DNA from: Granulicella sp.
GTDB lineage: Bacteria > Acidobacteriota > Terriglobia > Terriglobales > Acidobacteriaceae
DNA length: 37,024 nt
Direction: 5' to 3'
NCBI GenBank assembly: GCA_003132145.1
Contig: PKWU01000069.1
Coordinates: 1 to 37,024 of the forward strand
Positions within the stretch are counted from its first letter, which is position 1. Each line of letters begins with the position of its first letter. A program made the translations under genes and the position numbers. Positions 14,520 through 22,959 of the stretch are shown here, piece after piece. Under the pieces are notes generated by a model. The model saw only the letters and a program-made list of their open reading frames with translations. It made no database searches and was not told where the DNA came from.

Positions 14520-16319
14520 TTACGCCGCGGGACGGTTCTCCAGCAGGGTCGGCTTACCGTGAGCTTTACCTATGCTGAGGAAGTGGAAGGCACCGTAGAT
14601 GGCCCAGGCAAAGGCGATGCCGAGGGCCAGCAGCGGCTCCATCTTGGTGCCGTATCCCATGAAGGGACCGATGAGGTAGAAGGCCATGCAGGCCAGGTTG
14701 GCAACAATACCGAATACAGGAATGATGCCGTGGCGAAGCAGGCTGAACTTGGGGTGCTTGGCGTAGGCGACCATGCAGGTGACGCAACTCAGGCAGTAGA
14801 GCAGGAAGGTGCCGAAGTTGGAGGCCAGCGTGACGGTGAGCAGGGAGTTGGGCAGAGCGGCCATCCGCTCGTGCGTGGTGTAGCCGACACTGGACCAGAA
14901 GCCCGGCGGGATGGAGGCAATGGCCGCGGCCGAGGGAGCTCCACCGTCGCCAAAGGCACAGACGACAGCGATGCAGCCGATGACCGCGGAGATGGTGGCC
15001 AGCGTCCAGATGGCGCGGTGCGGGGTGAGGTTGGTGGCGTGGAGGCCGCCGAAGTTGCCGCCGACTTCCTTGTCCTTGCCCATGGCGTAGGTGACGCGCG
15101 CTCCTGTATTGATGCAGGAGAGCGTGGTGCCGATCAGCGCGAGGAAGACGGTGAAGGCTTCGCAGAGCATGAAGGTGCGTCCATGGCCCTGGCCGAAGAG
15201 CGCGTCGCCGACCACGACCATCATGTCTCCGATGGGCGCCGATGAGGCGCTGGCGGTTGTCATTGGATAGCCGCTGTTGAGGAAAAAATTGGCGGCAAAA
15301 TATTCAAAGCAGTAGAAGACAGCCCCCTGAACCAGTAGTGACGTGATGACGGCGATGGGGATGTCTCGCTTGGCGTTCTTGGCCTCGCCACCCATGGCGG
15401 TGACGGACTCAAAACCGACCAGGATCAGAATGGCGACCGTGGCCTGAATGAAGACCCAACTGAAGTGGTGCGGGCTGATGACCGACTTCGCGTTGGGGTG
15501 AGCGAGGAAGTTGCCGGAGGCATCGGTTGCGTCGTAGCTGATGTGGAAGGGAACGATGTTTCCGGCGGCGTCCTTCTTGGGCAGGGGCACCTGGCTTGCG
15601 TCGCGCACAATGGTGTCGGCCGAGACACCGTTGGTGACGACGGGGGTTGTCTGGAACTCGTAGGTGTAGGCCTCGCCGCTGGTGGAGTCGAACTGGAAGG
15701 CGACCGAACCGGCGGGGTGGCTGGCGCGGTACTGCAACGCGAGAACGGCAAAGACCAGAAGCGCGAAGACCTGAATGCCATTGATGGCAAGGTTGACGGT
15801 GGTGGAACTGTTGACACCGCGATGAGCAATGTAAGCGATGGCGAAGGCGTAGAAGATGGCGCCCGCCATCATGAAGAAGATTCCGGGGTTGGAGGCGCTC
15901 ATGAAGTTGGGATAGAGGGTACCGACGATGAAGCCGGTGAAGATGCCCATGACCCCAACCATGACGCCGGGATAGATCCAGTAGTAGAGATGGGAGGCCC
16001 ATCCGACGATGAACTTGGAGATGCGCGCATACTTCCAGGCCTTGTCGTGGTTGAGGAAGGACTGCTCGGCAAAGTAGTAGGAACTGCCCGTGCCTGGGTA
16101 GAGCTTAGCCATCTCGGCGTAACAGACCGCAGTGGCAAGGCAAAGCACCAGGGCGCCGACGATCCCAGCCCACATGGCCGGGCCGGTGGTCCCGGTTGCG
16201 GCCTGGATGGCAAAGGTCAGCCAAAGAAATGCGCCCGGAGCGATTAAAGCCATCGCGTTGCTGGTAAGCCCGGTAAGTCCCAGCGTTTTTTTCATCTCGC
16301 CTGTGGATACATTTGCCAT
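14520..16319 (-). CDS. APC-superfamily amino-acid permease
   Basis: A 599-residue polytopic inner-membrane transporter. The N-terminal helix 1 region (T-S-N-A-M-A-L-I-A-P-G-A-F) is the unwound substrate-binding segment typical of amino acid/polyamine/organocation permeases; helix 6 is around V-G-F-E-S-V-T-A-M-G-G-E-A-K-N-A-K-R-D-I-P, a strong family motif. About 12 helices are visible. Residues about 205-290 form an unusually long polar insertion between helices 5 and 6 that should lie outside the cytoplasmic membrane. The substrate (amino acid, amine or related) cannot be told from sequence. ATG 16319 has AGGAGAG just upstream. It follows the porin gene (357-base gap) and ends in a strong terminator, so the two probably form one nutrient-uptake unit. 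Confidence 0.9.
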   Translation of the reverse strand: MANVSTGEMKKTLGLTGLTSNAMALIAPGAFLWLTFAIQAATGTTGPAMWAGIVGALVLCLATAVCYAEMAKLYPGTGSSYYFAEQSFLNHDKAWKYARISKFIVGWASHLYYWIYPGVMVGVMGIFTGFIVGTLYPNFMSASNPGIFFMMAGAIFYAFAIAYIAHRGVNSSTTVNLAINGIQVFALLVFAVLALQYRASHPAGSVAFQFDSTSGEAYTYEFQTTPVVTNGVSADTIVRDASQVPLPKKDAAGNIVPFHISYDATDASGNFLAHPNAKSVISPHHFSWVFIQATVAILILVGFESVTAMGGEAKNAKRDIPIAVITSLLVQGAVFYCFEYFAANFFLNSGYPMTTASASSAPIGDMMVVVGDALFGQGHGRTFMLCEAFTVFLALIGTTLSCINTGARVTYAMGKDKEVGGNFGGLHATNLTPHRAIWTLATISAVIGCIAVVCAFGDGGAPSAAAIASIPPGFWSSVGYTTHERMAALPNSLLTVTLASNFGTFLLYCLSCVTCMVAYAKHPKFSLLRHGIIPVFGIVANLACMAFYLIGPFMGYGTKMEPLLALGIAFAWAIYGAFHFLSIGKAHGKPTLLENRPAA

Positions 16320-16676
16320 GTGCTCTCCTAGTTGGTCAGCGTCTCCAGCGGAAACCGCCGGGTTGAGGAATCAATTCCTGCCGCAACTTAATTCCGTGCG
16401 GCAAGTCTGGAAATGGGGCTAGTGAAATAGGTTCACAGAGAAACAGTGGGGCAATTAGATGGAAGAGTTCTCTCTCTTCGACCTAGAAAGTAGAGGCTTC
16501 AAACTAACTTGACTTGAAGCCCCTTCCGGTTTGTCGTCTAAATACCGCGCTGAGATTGCGGAAACTTCAAATACTTCTCTCTGAATTACTCAGCAAATTG
16601 ATGGCCATTCGATTTACGGTCAGCGTTTGGAACCGAAGAAGGCGATGAGGCCGATGGAGCCAGTGCCTCGACTCAG
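16320..16676. other. Spacer between porin and permease genes with inverted repeats
   Basis: Three dyads are visible in this 357-base gap. (1) AGGAAT-CA-ATTCCT, a perfect 14-base palindrome near 16367-16380. (2) TGCCGCA - 11 bases - TGCGGCA, about 16379-16403, overlapping its end. (3) A hairpin GGCTTCAA (16495-16502) with TTGAAGCC (16514-16521) and no following U-run. The first two lie 50-85 bases upstream of the permease start and could be an operator or leader structure; the third could stall or stabilise the porin transcript. No coding sequence or RNA gene is recognised. Confidence 0.5.
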
Positions 16677-17969
16677 CTATTTTGTGATATTGCTGCCGAA
16701 GATGAAGCCGAATTCAAGTGCAACCCGGAATTGGCTCTGATCCGTTCCCGTTGGACCAAAGACATCTCCGCTCGTGGAGTTGCTTGCATGCACATACGCG
16801 AGATCGTTGCGAAGGTACATACCTCCTTTTTGATAGGTTGGCGTCGCGGTGAAAGTAGTGCCTGCGCTGCCCGATCCAAAGCCGAGCATGTTGGCCGATC
16901 CATCGGTTGCACTCCCGGAACTCGTGAGATATTCCCAGCGCACCGGAAGCGAGAAGCCGCTCTTGAATGCGTAGCTGACATTGATTGCGCCGCCAGTTGC
17001 GGATGTGGCCTTGGGAACGCCTACCTTCAAGTTGGTCGGCAGTTTGCCGTACTGGAAGTACGGCGAAACAATCCATGGGCCCTTGGTGTAGGTATAGATC
17101 ACCGCGTGCATATATCCATTGTTTTGCATCGGCGTAGCCGTCGTTTGATAGGCGGTCTGTCCCAGATTCCCCATCCCGTCGTATACCAGGCTATGCGGCC
17201 CCTTCGTAAGGGTCACCGAGCCCGAGAGCCACGAGTAGCGGTTGGAGTAGTAACCGTCGTTCCAACTGACCGATGCGGAGAGGTATTTTCCCAGTGTTTG
17301 ATTTACCTGGAGTCCGCGATTGATGGCGTTTTCCTGGTTCCAAACGATGCCGCGCTCGATGTTGAAGTTCTGATAGGTAAACGTGGACTCGGCACCCATC
17401 AGCGTGGGCAGAGAGCCGATTTCAAACGACGTGGTCTTTCCTGCCAGTATCTTCGCAAAAGCAACGGGGACAGGCCCGTACAGGTTGTTCACGGTATTTT
17501 GGGCGTTAGTAAACGTCACACCCAACGTCGGCAAGGCATAAGCACCCGCCTGGATGTAGTACTGGAGCTTTCCGTCCGGCTTCTGAATGAAGATCTGGCC
17601 GTTGCTCAGAGTGGCTTGCGACTCGTGGTCTGGGAAGACGGAATTGTTCTGGAACTGCGCAAAACCAGTAATGATGCCGTTGACGGAGAGCTTGCCCAAC
17701 GGTCCAGCATCGAAGATCGCCGGCGGCAGCCATTGCAGCGGGCCCGTGAGGACGAATGTGGAAAGCGGGGCAGGCGCGGCCGCTGGCGCCGGAGCAGGAG
17801 CTGCAGCCGGTGGCGGAGCGGGCGTGGCTGTCTGTGCATCCTGCGGGTCCGCCGACGTACTGGAGCTGGCGAGACTGCCGGAGGCATAGGACGCGGCTGT
17901 ACAGGTTGCGAGGATGGCCAGGGCGGCAACGTGGCGAAGTAAGCGAGTGGAGTTTGTCGGAATAATAAT
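16677..17969 (-). CDS. BBP2/OmpL-like outer-membrane beta-barrel porin, unusual start
   Basis: A secreted protein of about 430 residues. A signal peptide (R-L-L-R-H-V-A-A-L-A-I-L-A-T-C, then A-S-Y-A-S-G) leads into a Pro/Ala-rich linker and then alternating amphipathic strands with many Tyr, Trp, Gly, Asn and Thr (S-V-S-W-N-D-G-Y-Y-S-N-R-Y; G-Y-M-H-A-V-I-Y-T-Y; F-R-V-A-L-E-F-G-F-I-F-G), as in Gram-negative porins of the BBP2 type. No in-frame ATG, GTG or TTG exists between the upstream in-frame stop (18018-18020) and the mature barrel (TTG 17699, which lacks the signal). I place the start at an ATT triplet run (17961-17969) preceded by a purine-rich AAAGAGAG; a frameshift joining ATG 17986 is the alternative. 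A sigma-54 promoter lies about 145 bases upstream. Confidence 0.8.
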   Translation of the reverse strand: MIIPTNSTRLLRHVAALAILATCTAASYASGSLASSSTSADPQDAQTATPAPPPAAAPAPAPAAAPAPLSTFVLTGPLQWLPPAIFDAGPLGKLSVNGIITGFAQFQNNSVFPDHESQATLSNGQIFIQKPDGKLQYYIQAGAYALPTLGVTFTNAQNTVNNLYGPVPVAFAKILAGKTTSFEIGSLPTLMGAESTFTYQNFNIERGIVWNQENAINRGLQVNQTLGKYLSASVSWNDGYYSNRYSWLSGSVTLTKGPHSLVYDGMGNLGQTAYQTTATPMQNNGYMHAVIYTYTKGPWIVSPYFQYGKLPTNLKVGVPKATSATGGAINVSYAFKSGFSLPVRWEYLTSSGSATDGSANMLGFGSGSAGTTFTATPTYQKGGMYLRNDLAYVHASNSTSGDVFGPTGTDQSQFRVALEFGFIFGSNITK

Positions 17970-18353
17970 GGCAGGCTCTCTTTCATCCGCGATCGAAATT
18001 CTCGATGCAGGGGTCGGTCAGGGGCCAGTCAGACTCGACGAAGGATCGAGCTTGAGTCTGGGTCTGAACCCTGAGTGGGAAACAAACTCAAAGAACTGCG
18101 ATTGCTACAGATACTCGTCCTTATGCAATCATCATGCCAAACCTGTAAGAAGTCCGTAAGTGGTTGAAGGTTTTGCAATTGGCGCAGATAGAGGGTGAAG
18201 CGTGAGGTTGGGGATGTGCTAAACACGACAATTTGGCTTAATTCTGTCGGAAAGAGAACGGGATGAGGCAGTTTTGTAGTAAGTGCGACAAGAATACGTC
18301 AACTAGACTCTGGAAAAGTGGGATCTCGGACCTTCAGAGAAGACGGGCACGGC
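17970..18353. other. Regulatory region upstream of the porin, with dyads
   Basis: This 384-base region holds the sigma-54 promoter at 18124-18139. Downstream of it, in the porin leader, CAGACTC (18030-18036) pairs with GAGTCTG (18054-18060). Upstream of it are candidate activator-site dyads: TGTGCTAAACACGACA near 18215-18230 and CGACA...TGTCG spanning about 18227-18250. The rest is AT-richer than the neighbouring genes. No coding sequence is supported. The membrane-protein gene ends at its far edge. Confidence 0.55.
18124..18139 (-). promoter_or_regulatory. Sigma-54 (-24/-12) promoter for the porin/permease unit
   Basis: On the minus strand the sequence is TGGCATGATGATTGCA. It matches the RpoN consensus TGGCAC-N5-TTGCA at every consensus position except C-to-T at the end of the -24 element, and it has the obligatory GG-N10-GC spacing. 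Transcription should start about 12 bases downstream, near 18113, giving a leader of about 145 bases before the porin. The cognate factor, rpoN, is encoded in this same window (32982-34799). The activator is not identified. Confidence 0.8.
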
Positions 18354-20117
18354 TCAGGGTAGGCGGCAGACCTTCACGGCGGAGTTGGCGTAGGGGCAGT
18401 CGAGGCGGGTTGCGGCGGCGGATTCGAGCACCAGCCAGGTGACGCCCAGCGGACCCAGCGAGGCTAGGCGCTGGGCGTCGGTGGTTGACGGGGCGCTGAG
18501 GGCTTGCTGTGCCGCCTGATCGCGCACCCACTCGGCGGTGAGGGCGGGCGCGATGGAGGCTTCGCCACCGTCCTTGGAGTAGTCGGCCAGCGCGCTGCGG
18601 CGGGCGATGGCGCGGAAGCACTGCGCGTCTTCGCCGGGCGCGTTGATGTAGTCGGCGTCGAGGGCGAAGAGCGCGTCCTTGGGGGTGTGGTCGCGGACCC
18701 AGAGGAAGGCCTGAGTCCAGGGGTTGCGCGGCGCGAGGCCGGGAAGCTCCAGATGATTTGAGTTGGGGAAGGCGGAGCGCTCGGCGGCGAAGCCAATGCT
18801 GCCGAGGAGCAGGACTGTAGCGGCCCAACGCCAGGCGTTGCGCTTTAGGAGGCGCTCGCCGAGAGTTGCGCCGAGCGTGAGGGTGAGAACGAGGTAGACG
18901 ATCTGGAAGGCGCGCAACGGTTGCAGGCGGGCAATCAGATGCGTGGCGGGGGCGGCGCGGGCGAAGGTGAGTGCGATGAGCGAGGAGGTTGCGCCAACGG
19001 CGAGAGCCATCCGCGCCAGCGCGCGGCATGCTGCATTCGTCCCATCACCGGTTCGGCCCAAAAGTTGAGACGTTAACTCCCGCCCATTCCACAAAGAGCG
19101 CGGAATGGATGGAGCACCCGTCATCCCACCCATTGCAAAGTGAGCGATGGATGGGGCACCCGGCTCGGGTTGGCTCTGCTTGCGGTACGCGAAGAAGGAC
19201 AGGATGGCCAGGGGCGCGGCGAGACCGAGCAGCTCGAACCAGCGCCACTGGGCGGGGAACCAGTAGGAGCGCGTCAGCGCTATGCGGATGGTCGCTGCGG
19301 ACTCGGGCTTTGCGACGGCTTGCAGGCAGGCGGCGAATGCAAGTGCGAATGCGGCGAGGGCTGTAGTTGCGCAGAGCCGCAGGGTGCGATTCGGCGAGCG
19401 CGCGGCGAGCAGCATCAGCGTGGCGCCGAAGGCGTAGGCGGCCATCAAGGGATGCATCGCGGCGGCGACGGCGAGGCTTGCCATGCAGAGGAGAAGGCCG
19501 CGGCGTTTATTTTGCGGGTTGAACGGAGTGTCGCACGCGGTGCTCTGGAGCGCGCCGACTAATGCAAGAATCATGCACGGCGTGGAGAGGCTGCGCGCAG
19601 TGGTGTAGGGGTCCATGAAGAGGAGAGCGGTTCCGGCAATGGGGAGCGAAAGCCAGCAGGCCAGAAGAACTACGGCTCCGGCGCGCGCGGGGCGGCTGGG
19701 CCAACAGCGCGTTGCCAGCAGCCACGCGGCGAAGAGCGTCATCCAGATGCTGACCAGATGCAGCGCGAGAAGAACGATGGGCAGGGGCAGGCGGGTCAGT
19801 CGCACTGCGGCGGCGACGGTGGGCGCGAAGAGCGAGTGGCGCATCGGTTCCAGCACGAAGGCCGTGGCGTGCGGGTAGAGCGCAGGGTCGAGCAGGCGAT
19901 TGACTCCGGCCAGGTAGAGGCCACCGTCCTCGGCGAAGGGATGGTAGCCGTTGACGGAGACGGCGAAGAGAGTGAGCGCGCTGACCAGAAGCAGGGGGAA
20001 GGCGCGCACGCGCGGCGGTGCGTAGCGCTCGATTGGGTGCAAGGCGGAGTGCGATTCAAGTTCTGCTAGCGATGTCGCCAATGCCTGCCGCTCCCTTCGC
20101 CGTGGCCAATGCTGCAT
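18354..20117 (-). CDS. Polytopic membrane protein of unknown function with an in-frame repeat insertion
   Basis: A 587-residue integral membrane protein with about ten to twelve hydrophobic helices and a soluble C-terminal region of about 150 residues (A-L-F-A-L-D-A-D-Y-I-N, then C-F-R-A-I-A-R-R-S-A-L-A-D-Y-S-K-D-G-G). A periplasmic loop after helix 1 reads Y-H-P-F-A-E-D-G-G-L-Y. Topology and the acidic first loop recall GT-C glycosyltransferases, but no family motif is certain. ATG 20117 is chosen because AGGGAG lies about 12 bases upstream and longer versions would run into the divergent gtrA gene with no coding character. Residues about 315-345 (G-A-P-S-I repeated twice) derive from a duplicated repeat at 19102-19162. 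Near gtrA, a role in envelope glycans is possible. Confidence 0.7.
   Translation of the reverse strand: MQHWPRRRERQALATSLAELESHSALHPIERYAPPRVRAFPLLLVSALTLFAVSVNGYHPFAEDGGLYLAGVNRLLDPALYPHATAFVLEPMRHSLFAPTVAAAVRLTRLPLPIVLLALHLVSIWMTLFAAWLLATRCWPSRPARAGAVVLLACWLSLPIAGTALLFMDPYTTARSLSTPCMILALVGALQSTACDTPFNPQNKRRGLLLCMASLAVAAAMHPLMAAYAFGATLMLLAARSPNRTLRLCATTALAAFALAFAACLQAVAKPESAATIRIALTRSYWFPAQWRWFELLGLAAPLAILSFFAYRKQSQPEPGAPSIAHFAMGGMTGAPSIPRSLWNGRELTSQLLGRTGDGTNAACRALARMALAVGATSSLIALTFARAAPATHLIARLQPLRAFQIVYLVLTLTLGATLGERLLKRNAWRWAATVLLLGSIGFAAERSAFPNSNHLELPGLAPRNPWTQAFLWVRDHTPKDALFALDADYINAPGEDAQCFRAIARRSALADYSKDGGEASIAPALTAEWVRDQAAQQALSAPSTTDAQRLASLGPLGVTWLVLESAAATRLDCPYANSAVKVCRLP
19102..19162. 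repeat. Duplicated 'ATGGATGGRGCACCCG' repeat inside a coding gene (family E)
   Basis: ATGGATGGAGCACCCG (about 19105-19120) and ATGGATGGGGCACCCG (19147-19162) are two copies separated by 26 bases, within the membrane-protein gene. Read on the minus strand both encode G-A-P-S-I. The local reading frame stays open through both, so the element was tolerated as a cytoplasmic-loop insertion. Confidence 0.6.
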
Positions 20118-20237
20118 GGCCTCTGCGTTCTCCCTCCATGCTAAACGCAGCCGGGAGATGGTTGGTGATGCCCTGGCAACCCGGCGGCTGAAGGAAAACG
20201 CCTGTCGGAGGGTGGGCGACGATACAATCAGAGGTGC

Positions 20238-20756
20238 ATGTCTCCAACTCCTCAACCAACCGACACGCTGCTCTCGGACGGCGCGCCGCCCGATCCCAGG
20301 GCGCACGGGCCATTCGCTGCGATCCGTCGCGCGCTGCCCGCGGGCGAGGTGATCCGCTTCCTGATGGTCGGCGTGTCGAACACACTGTTTTCGCTTGGCT
20401 TTTATTCGCTCTGCGTCATTGTGTACAGCCACCTGCTGCCGCACTACGGCAAGCCGCTGATTGCGGACATTGCATCGATCACGTCGAAGCCGGTGTGCAT
20501 CACCGTGGCCTTCCTCTGCTACAAGCACTTCGTCTTTCGCACCCACGGGAATTTTCTGAAGGAGTGGCTGCGCTGCTTCGCCGTCTATGGCGTGAGCACT
20601 CCGGCGGAGCTGATTATTCTGCCGATTGCGACCAGCATCTTCCTGCACATTGCGCCGCTGCGGGCTTTGGCGCCGTTTTTGGCGGGCGTGGTGAACTCCC
20701 TCCTCATCGCCGTGTACAGCTACTTTGCGCACAAGAAGTTTTCCTTCAGGCGATAA
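20238..20756 (+). CDS. GtrA-family membrane protein
   Basis: A 172-residue protein with a polar N-terminus of about 35 residues followed by four hydrophobic helices and the basic C-terminal Y-S-Y-F-A-H-K-K-F-S-F, the hallmark of the GtrA family; V-I-R-F-L-M-V-G-V-S-N-T near residue 38 and the F-L-C-Y-K-H-F-V-F segment also fit. GtrA proteins are proposed to flip or help transfer polyprenyl-phosphate-linked sugars across the inner membrane for decoration of O-antigen or cell-wall glycans. ATG 20238 is preceded by AGAGGTG; a TACAAT at 20223-20228 would make a -10 box very close to the start, implying a very short leader. It is divergent from the membrane protein at 18354-20117 and upstream of argS (79-base gap). 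Confidence 0.88.
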   Translation: MSPTPQPTDTLLSDGAPPDPRAHGPFAAIRRALPAGEVIRFLMVGVSNTLFSLGFYSLCVIVYSHLLPHYGKPLIADIASITSKPVCITVAFLCYKHFVFRTHGNFLKEWLRCFAVYGVSTPAELIILPIATSIFLHIAPLRALAPFLAGVVNSLLIAVYSYFAHKKFSFRR

Positions 20757-20835
20757 CGGCTGCGCCGCTGACAGGTTGCGAGGCGAATAAACTGAAAGTT
20801 ACGCGTAAATCTCGACGACCGGGTAAAACACACGC

Positions 20836-22959
20836 ATGATTCGCACAATTCAGATCGCGTTGCAGGGGCGCATTCAGGCCATCCTGCTTGCCAAGTACGG
20901 AATCACGTCTGCGCAACTGGGCGCGGTGCAACTCACTGTGGAGCAGCCGCCGATTATTGCTCTGGGCGAGCTGGCGCTGCCGGTGGCGTTCGAGCTGGCC
21001 AAGCGGCTGCGCAAGGCCCCGCGACTGATTGCGACGGAACTGGCCGCGGAGCTGAATGCGCTGATTGCGAGCGATCCCACGGCGCTGGCGGGCGTTGCAT
21101 CGGTCGAGGTTGCGGGCGCGGGGTATCTGAACATCCGGCTGGACCGCGTGGCGGCGGTGCGAGCGGTTGCGCGCGACGAGCACGCGGAGATTGGCGGCGA
21201 TGGATTCCGGCTGGTGGAGCACACCAGCATTAATCCCAATAAGGCGGCGCACATCGGGCATCTGCGCAATGCAATTCTGGGCGATACGTTTCAGCGGTTG
21301 CTGCGGCCGGATGGCTACAAGCGCGGCTACCCGGTGGGGGTGCAGAACTACATCGACAACACGGGCGTGCAGGTTGCGGACGTGGTGGTGGGGCTCGCCT
21401 ATTTACCGCAAGATACTTTCTCAACTGTGACCGAGCAGGAGTTGAAGACAGCGCAAGGCGTCAAAAAGATGATTGATGAGTTGGCTGTGAGGGCCAAAAC
21501 AAATCCAGCGGACCGTCACAATTTGATTGATTACTATTGCTGGAATTTATATGCGCGTGTCTCTGATTGGTATGCCGGGATCGGTGACAATGCCTTCGAG
21601 ATAGATGAGAAGTTGAGGGCTGAACGCAAGCAGATTCGGCTGGACACGCTGCACGCGCTGGAGACCGGCGGTAATGAGACGGCTGCGATTGCGGAGCTGA
21701 TCTCGACCGCCGTACTGCGGCGGCACCTGGAGACGATGCAGCGGCTGGGCATCGAGTACGACTTTCTGCCGCGCGAGAGCGAGATCCTCAGCCTGCACTT
21801 CTGGGACGCGGCGCGGACGCTGATGCTGGAGCGCGGCGTGCTCTACGAGGAGACAGCGGGCAAGAACAAGGGCTGCCTGGTGATGCGGCGGGCGGGACCG
21901 GCGCAGGGGATCGCGGTCGAGGATTCGAGCTTGCCGGATGAAGACGCCAAGGTGATTGTGCGGTCGAATGGCACGGTGACTTACGTGGGCAAGGACATTG
22001 CGTACCACCTGTGGAAGTTTGGGCTGCTGCCTGGGAAGGATTTTGGCTACACGCGGTTTCATGAGTACCCCACGCATACCTGCTGGATCTCGACGGCGGA
22101 GGCGAGCGATGCGGCTGCGCCGACGTTTGGGCGGGCGGACGCGATCTACAACGTGATCGACTCGCGGCAGAACGATCCGCAGAACAACGTCGTCGCGGCG
22201 CTGAGGGGGATGGGATTTACCGAGGCGGCGGACCACTACACGCACTTCAGCTACGAGATGGTGGCGATGACTCCTCGCTGCGCCGAGGAGCTTGGCTACA
22301 CGCTGTCGGACGCAGACAAGGCGCGGCCCTTCATCGAGGTAAGCGGGCGCAAGGGCTACGGCGTGAAGGCCGACGACCTGCTGGACAAGCTGATCGCCGC
22401 GGCGCAGGCCGAGGTGGATGCGCGGCATCCAGAGATCGGCGCGGAAGAGCGGACGCGGATCGCAACACAGATCGCGGTGGGCGCGCTGCGCTACTTCATG
22501 CTGCGGTTCACGCGCAATACGGTGATCGCGTTCGACTTCAAGGACGCGCTCAGCTTCGAGGGCGAGACCGGGCCGTACATCCAGTACGCGATCGTGCGCG
22601 CGGCGAATATCTTTCGCAAGGCAGAGACGACGGAGGAGGATGCGCTGCGTGCGGTCGCGGGGCTGGATCTATCTACTCTCGTCGGCGAAGAGGGAACCAG
22701 CCTGTGGGAGACGTGGCTGCTGGCCGCGCGGCTGACGGCAGCGATCGAACAGGCGATTGCGACGGCGGAGCCTGCGCATCTGGCGCGCTACGCGTTCCAG
22801 TTGGCGCAGCAGTTCAACAACTTCTATCACCGCTACCACATCCTGACCGAGACGGACGCCACGCGCCGCGCGCTGCTGATGGCTACAGCCGCTGTGGCGC
22901 GACGCGAGATGGTGCGCGCGCTTGGCTTGCTGGGAATCGAAGCTCCGCCGGTGATGTAA
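20836..22959 (+). CDS. argS: Arginyl-tRNA synthetase
   Basis: Charges tRNA-Arg with arginine. At 707 residues it is longer than most bacterial ArgS (about 550-600). Seen: N-terminal Arg-S additional domain (1-115), the class I signature E-H-T-S-I-N-P-N-K-A-A-H-I-G-H-L-R-N with HIGH at 139-142, Y-I-D-N-T-G-V-Q, a KMSK-equivalent loop V-S-G-R-K-G-Y-G-V-K-A-D-D-L-L-D, and the C-terminal anticodon-binding DALR-type domain (F-Q-L-A-Q-Q-F-N-N-F-Y-H). The stretch at 21400-21640 (about residues 190-268) is AT-richer than the rest of the gene and carries the extra length near the catalytic domain. It ends directly against the convergent response-regulator gene, with no gap. Confidence 0.95.
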   Translation: MIRTIQIALQGRIQAILLAKYGITSAQLGAVQLTVEQPPIIALGELALPVAFELAKRLRKAPRLIATELAAELNALIASDPTALAGVASVEVAGAGYLNIRLDRVAAVRAVARDEHAEIGGDGFRLVEHTSINPNKAAHIGHLRNAILGDTFQRLLRPDGYKRGYPVGVQNYIDNTGVQVADVVVGLAYLPQDTFSTVTEQELKTAQGVKKMIDELAVRAKTNPADRHNLIDYYCWNLYARVSDWYAGIGDNAFEIDEKLRAERKQIRLDTLHALETGGNETAAIAELISTAVLRRHLETMQRLGIEYDFLPRESEILSLHFWDAARTLMLERGVLYEETAGKNKGCLVMRRAGPAQGIAVEDSSLPDEDAKVIVRSNGTVTYVGKDIAYHLWKFGLLPGKDFGYTRFHEYPTHTCWISTAEASDAAAPTFGRADAIYNVIDSRQNDPQNNVVAALRGMGFTEAADHYTHFSYEMVAMTPRCAEELGYTLSDADKARPFIEVSGRKGYGVKADDLLDKLIAAAQAEVDARHPEIGAEERTRIATQIAVGALRYFMLRFTRNTVIAFDFKDALSFEGETGPYIQYAIVRAANIFRKAETTEEDALRAVAGLDLSTLVGEEGTSLWETWLLAARLTAAIEQAIATAEPAHLARYAFQLAQQFNNFYHRYHILTETDATRRALLMATAAVARREMVRALGLLGIEAPPVM

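Noticed and set aside
17606..17986. A separate small gene starting at ATG 17986
   Set aside because: Its frame gives a Pro/Arg-rich translation overlapping the porin signal peptide in another phase; it is kept only as a possible frameshifted start of the porin.
18170..18190. A plus-strand sigma-54-like site (TGG...TTTTGCA) near 18158-18174
   Set aside because: The GG-to-GC spacing is 11 rather than 10, and no plus-strand gene follows.
20118..20732. N-terminal extension of the 18354-20117 membrane protein into gtrA
   Set aside because: The extension lies opposite gtrA, is highly charged and low-information, and a better start with a ribosome site exists at 20117.
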